A DNA stretch of 64,000 nucleotides from Spectribacter acetivorans (lineage in GTDB: Bacteria > Pseudomonadota > Gammaproteobacteria > Nevskiales > Salinisphaeraceae). Within the stretch, counting starts at the first letter, position 1. The number at the start of each line of letters is the position of its first letter. The position numbers and the translations under genes were made by a program. The DNA lies in assembly GCF_031846305.1 (NCBI RefSeq), contig NZ_JAVRHY010000005.1, forward strand, positions 62,001 through 126,000. Reading direction: 5' to 3'. Of this stretch, positions 58,940 through 64,000 are shown piece after piece. A model generated the notes under the pieces. That model ran no database searches, had not been told where the DNA came from, and saw only the letters and a program-made list of their open reading frames with translations.

Positions 58940-61861
58940 ATGTTCGGATTCAGTTTTTCGAATGGGTCCGCCCGTCGCGCGATGCAGGCGCGGTTGGCTG
59001 ACCTGGAAGCCCTGACAAGCGCGGTGAATCGCTCGCGTGGCGCCATTACCTATGACCTCGACGGCACCATCCGCGACGTCAACGCCAATTTCAGTGGCCT
59101 GAGCGGCTTCGATTCGGCGGCGCTGGCGGGCAAACCCCACGACCATCTCCTGGTCGAAAAGGACAATGCCGAGATCTGGACACGCCTGCAGCAGGGCGAG
59201 TTCGTGTCTGGCCGCTACGCCTACCGGCGTGCCGACGGTGGCCGGTTCTGGGGCCAGGCGATCTACAACCCGCTACTGGCGGCCGATGGCCGTCCCTACA
59301 AGGTGGTGCAGTACGTCACCGACGTTACCGACGAGGTCACTCAGGCAGCTGATTATCAGGGCCAGCTGGCGGCCATTTCCAAGGCGCAGGCAGTGATCGA
59401 GTTCGATCTCGACGGCACCATCCGAACGGCCAACGACAACTTCCTGAATGCGCTTGGCTACACCCTGGACCAGGTGCAGGGTCAGCATCACCGCATCTTC
59501 GTGGAGCCGGCCGAACGGGAATCCGCGGCGTACCGGCAGTTCTGGGAAAAGCTCGGGCGCGGCGAGTATGACGCCGGTCAGTACAAGCGCCTGACCCGGG
59601 ACGGCCGGGAGATCTGGATCCAGGCGACCTACAACCCTATCTTCGACACGGAAGGAAGGCCCTTCAAGGTGGTCAAGTACGCCACCGACGTGACCGAACA
59701 GGTCACACGAGCCGCCGACCAGCAGGGCCAGTTGGCGGCCATTTCCAAGGCGCAGGCGGTGATCGAGTTCGACCTCGATGGCACCATCCGCACCGCCAAC
59801 GACAACTTCCTCGGCGCGGTGGGCTACCGGCTGGAGGATGTGCAGGGCCAGCACCATCGGATATTCGTGGATCCGGCGGAACGCGAGTCGGCGGAGTACC
59901 GGCGATTCTGGGACAAGCTCGGGCGCGGGGAATACGACGCCGGCCAGTACCGTCGGGTGACCAAGGACGGGCACGACATCTGGATTCAGGCCAGCTACAA
60001 CCCGATATTTGATGCCGCGGGCCGGCCGTTCAAGGTAGTCAAGTACGCCACCGATGTCACCGAGCAGGTGCTTGGTCAGCGCACCACCGAACAGGCCGTC
60101 ACCGAAACGGGTTCGGTGGTCAGCGCCGCCCGCGCCGGGGATCTGTCCAAACGCATCCCGATGGAAGGCAAGAGTGGTCCGATTGCGACACTTTGCGACG
60201 GCGTCAATGCCATGCTCGAGGACATCGCCGCCGCGCGTGACGCGGAGCAGAAGATCGCTGCCGAGAATGTCCGCATCCGCAATGCCCTGGACAACGTCAC
60301 CACCAACGTGATGATTGCCGACAACGACCGGCGCATCATTTACGGCAACAACTCGCTGATGGCCATGCTGGAGGTCGCCGAGAGCGACATCCGCAAGGAT
60401 CTGCCGCAGTTCTCGATGGGCAAGGTGATGGGCGCGACCATCGATATCTTCCACAAGAATCCCGACCACCAGCGGCGGATGCTGGAGAATCTCACCGGTA
60501 CCCATCGCGCCGAGATCGGCGTGGGCGGCCGCACCTTCAACCTGACCGTCAATCCCATCACAGACGAGGACGGTACGCGTCTGGGTACGGTGGTGGAGTG
60601 GCAGGATCGCACCGCGGAAGTGGCGGTGGAATCCGAGGTCAACGAGATCGTCGAGGCGGCGGTCAACGGCGAATTCAGTCGCCGCATCGCGCTGGATGAC
60701 AAGGACGGCTTCTTCGAGCGGCTGGCCCGGGGTGTCAACGATCTGCTTAGCACCAGCGAAGCCGGTCTCAACGACATCGCCCGGGTGCTGGCCGCGCTGG
60801 CCAAGGGCGACCTCACCGAGTCGATCGACGCCGATTACAAGGGCACCTTCGGGCAGCTCAAGACCGACGCCAATGCGACGGTGGACCAGCTCAAGAGCAT
60901 CGTCTCCGGTATCAAGCTGGCGGCCGAGACCATCGATACGGCTGCCCGCGAAATCGCCGCCGGCAATGCGGATCTGTCGTCGCGCACCGAGCAGCAGGCC
61001 GCAAGCCTGGAGGAAACCGCGTCCAGCATGGAGGAGTTCACCTCCACCGTGAAGCAGAATGCGGACAACGCCAGCCAGGCCAATCAACTGGCCATTGGTG
61101 CCAGTGACGTGGCCAAGCGCGGAGGCGACGTGGTGGGACAGGTTGTCACCACCATGGATGCGATCAACGAAAGCTCCAAGAAGATCGTCGACATCATCGG
61201 TGTGATCGACGGTATCGCGTTCCAGACCAATATCCTGGCGCTGAACGCGGCGGTGGAAGCCGCCCGCGCTGGCGAACAGGGCCGCGGCTTTGCGGTGGTG
61301 GCCGGCGAGGTGCGTAGTCTCGCGCAGCGTTCGTCCGCGGCGGCCAAGGAGATCAAGACACTGATCGGCAATTCGGTCGAGAAGGTCGAGAACGGCTCCG
61401 ACCTGGTCAGCCAGGCCGGCCAGACGATGGCCGAGATCGTCGATTCCGTGAAGCGGGTGACCGACATCATGGCCGAAATCAGCGCGGCCTCCCGCGAGCA
61501 GAGTTCCGGCATCGAACAGGTCAACCAGACCGTCACGCAGATGGACGAGGTCACCCAGCAGAATGCGGCGCTGGTCGAGGAAGCCTCGGCCTCGGCTCGT
61601 TCGCTGGAAGAGCAGGCTGCCGGCCTGGTGGAGTCGATCCGGGTGTTCCGTCTCGACGACCAGGGTGGCGCCAGCGGTGCCATCCGCGTCGCCCCGGCGC
61701 TTGCTGCCGACTCGAGACGCTCGCCCGGCAACGGGAAGGGCGCGTCAGCCGATCGTTCGGCCACCGCCCACGCCGGAGCGCCGAGCAAGGCCAACGGCCG
61801 CGCCATGAATGGGCATACCGCCAGTCAGGAACACGACAGTGATCAATGGGTCGAGTTCTAA
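58940..61861 (+). CDS. Soluble multi-PAS methyl-accepting chemotaxis protein
   Basis: 973 residues with no signal peptide and no membrane segment, so cytoplasmic. Order: PAS1 (about 30-135), PAS2 (141-262) and PAS3 (263-384), which are near-duplicates, a HAMP-like linker, PAS4 (about 445-555), a second HAMP-like part, then a long MCP signalling coiled coil with the tip QTNILALNAAVEAARAGEQGRGFAVVAGEVR (from about 762). The flanking EEQTA/S-rich segments (SRTEQQAASLEETASSMEE) are likely methylation sites. A flexible tail ends in QWVEF, fitting the xWxxF tether for CheR/CheB. It resembles Aer2/McpB and BdlA in layout. Ligand is unknown: heme, flavin or redox signals are possible. Confidence 0.92.
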   Translation: MFGFSFSNGSARRAMQARLADLEALTSAVNRSRGAITYDLDGTIRDVNANFSGLSGFDSAALAGKPHDHLLVEKDNAEIWTRLQQGEFVSGRYAYRRADGGRFWGQAIYNPLLAADGRPYKVVQYVTDVTDEVTQAADYQGQLAAISKAQAVIEFDLDGTIRTANDNFLNALGYTLDQVQGQHHRIFVEPAERESAAYRQFWEKLGRGEYDAGQYKRLTRDGREIWIQATYNPIFDTEGRPFKVVKYATDVTEQVTRAADQQGQLAAISKAQAVIEFDLDGTIRTANDNFLGAVGYRLEDVQGQHHRIFVDPAERESAEYRRFWDKLGRGEYDAGQYRRVTKDGHDIWIQASYNPIFDAAGRPFKVVKYATDVTEQVLGQRTTEQAVTETGSVVSAARAGDLSKRIPMEGKSGPIATLCDGVNAMLEDIAAARDAEQKIAAENVRIRNALDNVTTNVMIADNDRRIIYGNNSLMAMLEVAESDIRKDLPQFSMGKVMGATIDIFHKNPDHQRRMLENLTGTHRAEIGVGGRTFNLTVNPITDEDGTRLGTVVEWQDRTAEVAVESEVNEIVEAAVNGEFSRRIALDDKDGFFERLARGVNDLLSTSEAGLNDIARVLAALAKGDLTESIDADYKGTFGQLKTDANATVDQLKSIVSGIKLAAETIDTAAREIAAGNADLSSRTEQQAASLEETASSMEEFTSTVKQNADNASQANQLAIGASDVAKRGGDVVGQVVTTMDAINESSKKIVDIIGVIDGIAFQTNILALNAAVEAARAGEQGRGFAVVAGEVRSLAQRSSAAAKEIKTLIGNSVEKVENGSDLVSQAGQTMAEIVDSVKRVTDIMAEISAASREQSSGIEQVNQTVTQMDEVTQQNAALVEEASASARSLEEQAAGLVESIRVFRLDDQGGASGAIRVAPALAADSRRSPGNGKGASADRSATAHAGAPSKANGRAMNGHTASQEHDSDQWVEF
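59360..60091 (+). repeat. Tandem duplication encoding PAS2 and PAS3
   Basis: Two direct copies of a 366-bp unit (59360-59725 and 59726-60091), each 122 codons, starting at GGCCAG. The translated cores differ at about 17 of 109 aligned residues by my count. Many differences are silent or conservative, which indicates a fairly old duplication kept under selection. Confidence 0.85.
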
Positions 61862-61988
61862 CCGCGCGCTTGTGCCCGCGGGCGCGGCTGTCGCACCCGT
61901 GTCGGTCTGGCTAAGCCTCGGGGCAATGCTGGCTCGCCAGGGCACCGGCTTCGCCGGCGCGGTGCTGGGTCCGGATAGCCGCCTATGA
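61839..61988 (+). CDS. Possible 49-residue protein between the receptor gene and cheR
   Basis: A 50-codon frame from GTG 61839 to TGA 61988. It overlaps the last 23 bases of the receptor gene in another frame and ends in an ATGA overlap with cheR. AGGA lies 8 bases before the GTG. The product is alanine/glycine/valine-rich with one moderately hydrophobic stretch (about residues 11-32). cheR itself has no clear ribosome site, so translation of this frame could deliver ribosomes to cheR. No family recognised. It may be a coupling leader rather than a functional protein. Confidence 0.4.
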   Translation: MINGSSSNRALVPAGAAVAPVSVWLSLGAMLARQGTGFAGAVLGPDSRL

Positions 61989-62845
61989 CCGGTACCAACC
62001 GTGGCGCTGGCGAACGGGAGTTCGCCTTCGATGACGGCCACTTCCGTCAGGTGTGCGAGCTGATCCACAGCCGGGCCGGTATCGCGCTGGCACCGGGCAA
62101 GAAGGACATGGTCTACAGCCGGCTTTGCCGCCGGCTGCGGGCCCTGGGCCTGGCCGACTTCGATGCCTATTTGCGCCGGCTGAGCCGAACGTCGGATCCG
62201 GAATGGGAGGCGTTCACCAATGCTCTGACCACCAATCTGACCGCCTTCTTTCGCGAGCCGCATCATTTCACCTGGCTGGCCGAATTTCTGGCCGGCCGGG
62301 GGGCGGGCGACCGGACGCGGGTGTGGTGTGCAGCGGCGTCCACGGGCGAAGAGCCCTTTTCCATCGCGATGGTGGCGGCGGAAACGCTGGGGCGGCGTGC
62401 CGGCACGCTGGAGCAGGTGGCCACGGATGTGGATACCGCGGTGCTGGCCCGCGCCCGAGCCGGGGTCTACGACCTGGATCGCATTGATGAACTGTCCGCG
62501 GAGCGGCGCAAGCGATTCTTCCAGCGCGGCATCGGGCCGAACGCCGGCAAGGTGCGGGTGCGGCCGGAGACCGCAGCCGCGATCCGTTTCCAGACGCTTA
62601 ATCTGGTCGCACCGGACTGGCGGCTGGACGGGGTTTTTGACGTCATCTTCTGCCGCAACGTGATGATCTATTTCGACAAGCCCACCCAGCGCCGGATTCT
62701 CGAACGCATGCATCAGCGACTGGCGCCCGAGGGCTATCTGGTGGCCGGGCACTCGGAGAGCTATCTCAACGTGCCCTCTTTGTTCACCCCCTGCGGGCGC
62801 ACGATCTACCGGCGTGCCGGTATCAGCGGCGCGCAGGCGGCATGA
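61985..62845 (+). CDS. cheR: CheR, receptor methyltransferase
   Basis: 286 residues. N-terminal helical domain (FRQVCELIHSRAGIALAPGKKDMVYSRLCRRLRALGLADFDAYLRRL), the NALTTNLTAFFREPHHF motif, SAM-binding CAAASTGEEPFSIAMV, and FDVIFCRNVMIYFDKPTQRRILERMHQRLAPEGYLVAGHSES. Methylates receptor glutamates. This is the only cheR in the window, so it may serve both chemotaxis systems. Confidence 0.96.
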   Translation: MTGTNRGAGEREFAFDDGHFRQVCELIHSRAGIALAPGKKDMVYSRLCRRLRALGLADFDAYLRRLSRTSDPEWEAFTNALTTNLTAFFREPHHFTWLAEFLAGRGAGDRTRVWCAAASTGEEPFSIAMVAAETLGRRAGTLEQVATDVDTAVLARARAGVYDLDRIDELSAERRKRFFQRGIGPNAGKVRVRPETAAAIRFQTLNLVAPDWRLDGVFDVIFCRNVMIYFDKPTQRRILERMHQRLAPEGYLVAGHSESYLNVPSLFTPCGRTIYRRAGISGAQAA

Positions 62846-63456
62846 GCCAGGCGGCGGCAACCGTGCTGGAGGACCCCCAGGCGCCGATGCGGTTTCACGA
62901 CAATCGCCTGGGCGCCACGGTGGCGAAGATTCTTCCCGGTGCGTTCTACGCCACCGCCGAGGACATCGTGCTGATGACGGTGCTCGGCTCCTGCGTGGCA
63001 GTCTGCCTGTATGACCCGCAGGCCCGCATCGGGGGCATGAATCACTTCATGCTGCCGGAGGATCGCAGCACGGGCTCGGTGAGCGCATCGGGTCGCTATG
63101 GCTCCCACGCCATGGAACTGCTGATCAACGACATGCTCAAGGCCGGCGCCCAGCGCACGCGGCTTACCGCCAAGGTATTCGGCGGCGCCGCCGTACTGGC
63201 GAGCCTCGCGGGCAGTCGCGTGGGCGAGCGCAACGCCGAATTCGTGCGGGCCTACCTGACTGCCGAGCGGATCCCGGTACTGGCGGCGGACCTCGAAGGC
63301 CTGCAGCCGCGCAAGGTGCTGCTCTATGCCGCCCAGGGACGGGTACGCGTTCGGCACCTGGCCGCGGTCGAGGCCGGGTCCGTGGCGGTTCAGGAGAAGA
63401 CCTACCGCGCCCGCCTGTCCACCGAACCGGTGGCCGGCGACGTGTCCCTTTTCTAG
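62842..63456 (+). CDS. cheD: CheD, receptor glutamine deamidase
   Basis: 204 residues. Catalytic cysteine C51 in LGSCVAVCLYD and histidine H68 in IGGMNHFMLPE; FGGAAVL and GRNAEFV-like motif (VGERNAEFV) follow. Deamidates receptor glutamines to glutamates. ATGA overlap with cheR. CheR-CheD-CheB is the standard order of the F7-type che2 cluster. Confidence 0.95.
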   Translation: MSQAAATVLEDPQAPMRFHDNRLGATVAKILPGAFYATAEDIVLMTVLGSCVAVCLYDPQARIGGMNHFMLPEDRSTGSVSASGRYGSHAMELLINDMLKAGAQRTRLTAKVFGGAAVLASLAGSRVGERNAEFVRAYLTAERIPVLAADLEGLQPRKVLLYAAQGRVRVRHLAAVEAGSVAVQEKTYRARLSTEPVAGDVSLF

Positions 63457-63471
63457 CTCTCGGGCCCTGCC

Positions 63472-64000
63472 ATGCAAAAGATTCGCGTGCTGATCGTCGA
63501 CGACTCGGCCCTGGTGCGCCAGGTGCTGACCGACTTGCTGTCGGCGGACCCCGGCATCGAGGTGGTCGGGTCGGCGGCCGATCCCTATCTGGCCCGGGAC
63601 AAGATCAAGACGCTGTCGCCGGATGTTCTCACGCTGGATGTCGAGATGCCGCGCATGGACGGGCTGACGTTCCTGTCCAACCTGATGCGGCTGCGGCCGA
63701 TGCCGGTGGTCATGGTCTCCTCGCTGACCGAACGCGGGGCCGAGGTCACGCTCAAGGCCCTGGAACTCGGGGCCGTGGATTTCGTCACCAAGCCCCGGCT
63801 GGGTCTGACCGAGGGTCTGCAGGAATACGCGGAGGACCTGGTCGCCAAGGTGCATCAGGCCGCCGTGGCCCGGGTTTCCGCCCGTGCCGACGGACCCGCC
63901 CAGGCCGGGCCGGTGATTCGCATGAGCAGCCTGCGGACCACCGACCAGGTGATTGCGATCGGCGCTTCCACCGGGGGCACCGAGGCTATCCGCGCCGTGC
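63472..64000 (+). CDS. cheB: CheB, receptor methylesterase (cut by window end)
   Basis: First 176 codons. Receiver domain with D56 (LTLDVEMPRMDGLTFL), switch VMVSSLT and lysine in FVTKP. A linker follows, then the start of the esterase domain with the catalytic serine S166 in IGASTGG. The histidine and aspartate of the triad lie beyond the window. Phosphorylation by CheA should activate demethylation. Confidence 0.95.
   Translation, partial: MQKIRVLIVDDSALVRQVLTDLLSADPGIEVVGSAADPYLARDKIKTLSPDVLTLDVEMPRMDGLTFLSNLMRLRPMPVVMVSSLTERGAEVTLKALELGAVDFVTKPRLGLTEGLQEYAEDLVAKVHQAAVARVSARADGPAQAGPVIRMSSLRTTDQVIAIGASTGGTEAIRAV

Noticed and set aside
1..64000. CRISPR arrays, tRNA/rRNA genes, insertion sequences, prophage genes
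   Set aside because: No regularly spaced repeats, no cloverleaf or rRNA sequence, and no transposase, integrase or phage structural protein was recognised on either strand.

Overview
The window is GC-rich chromosomal DNA (well over 60% G+C by eye) from a motile Gram-negative bacterium. The gene set points to a gammaproteobacterium with a polar flagellum: FleQ-type master regulator, a dedicated second sigma-54, FlhF/FlhG, CheV, CheZ, MotC/MotD and a ParA next to cheW. There is no flhDC. The order fliC-flaG-fliD-fliS-(fliT-like)-PilZ-regulator-rpoN-fleQ-fliE recalls Xanthomonas-like and Nevskia/Solimonas-like lineages more than Pseudomonas, but I cannot assign a genus from sequence alone.

Positions 1-12,000 are accessory/metabolic: the 3' end of one Baeyer-Villiger-type flavin monooxygenase with a strong terminator, two coupled small membrane-anchored proteins, a DUF2452-like protein, an HTH-only LuxR protein, an AraC regulator convergent with an acyl-CoA synthetase, a GT32-like glycosyltransferase convergent with a second flavin monooxygenase, a cupin protein, an OmpW porin, a DrrAB-type ABC exporter and a DUF4345 membrane protein. 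Monooxygenases, FadD and OmpW together suggest oxidation and uptake of hydrophobic substrates.

Positions 12,000-55,640 are a nearly complete flagellar/chemotaxis island. flgA-flgM-flgN run leftward. Rightward come cheV, flgBCDEFGHIJKL, fliC, flaG-fliD, fliS-fliT-like-tPilZ-pseudo-response regulator, rpoN, fleQ, fliEFGHIJK, fliLMNOPQR-flhBA, flhF-flhG-fliA, and cheY-cheZ-cheA-motC-motD-parA-cheW. Spacing is very tight, with many ATGA overlaps. Promoter-like sites fit a FleQ/sigma-54 to FliA hierarchy: sigma-54 sites before flgA, flgB, fliE and fliL, and sigma-28 sites before flgM and fliC, with weaker ones before cheV and fliS. IHF-like sites lie upstream of fliE and fliL.

Positions 55,640-64,000 are a second chemosensory operon with the order of the Pseudomonas che2 (F7-type) cluster: STAS protein, cheY, cheA, cheW, a soluble multi-PAS methyl-accepting protein ending in a CheR-tether-like QWVEF, a possible 49-codon coupling ORF, cheR, cheD and cheB (cut by the window end). 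A sigma-54-like site precedes it, which would tie it to the flagellar regulon.

I saw no tRNA, rRNA, CRISPR, insertion sequence or prophage. No gene-free stretch exceeds 300 bases. The most unusual points are the pseudo-receiver LuxR regulator with a perfect palindrome beside rpoN, the two sigma-54 sites that nearly coincide with start codons (flgA and STAS), the duplicated PAS units in the soluble receptor, and the overlooked small ORF before cheR.
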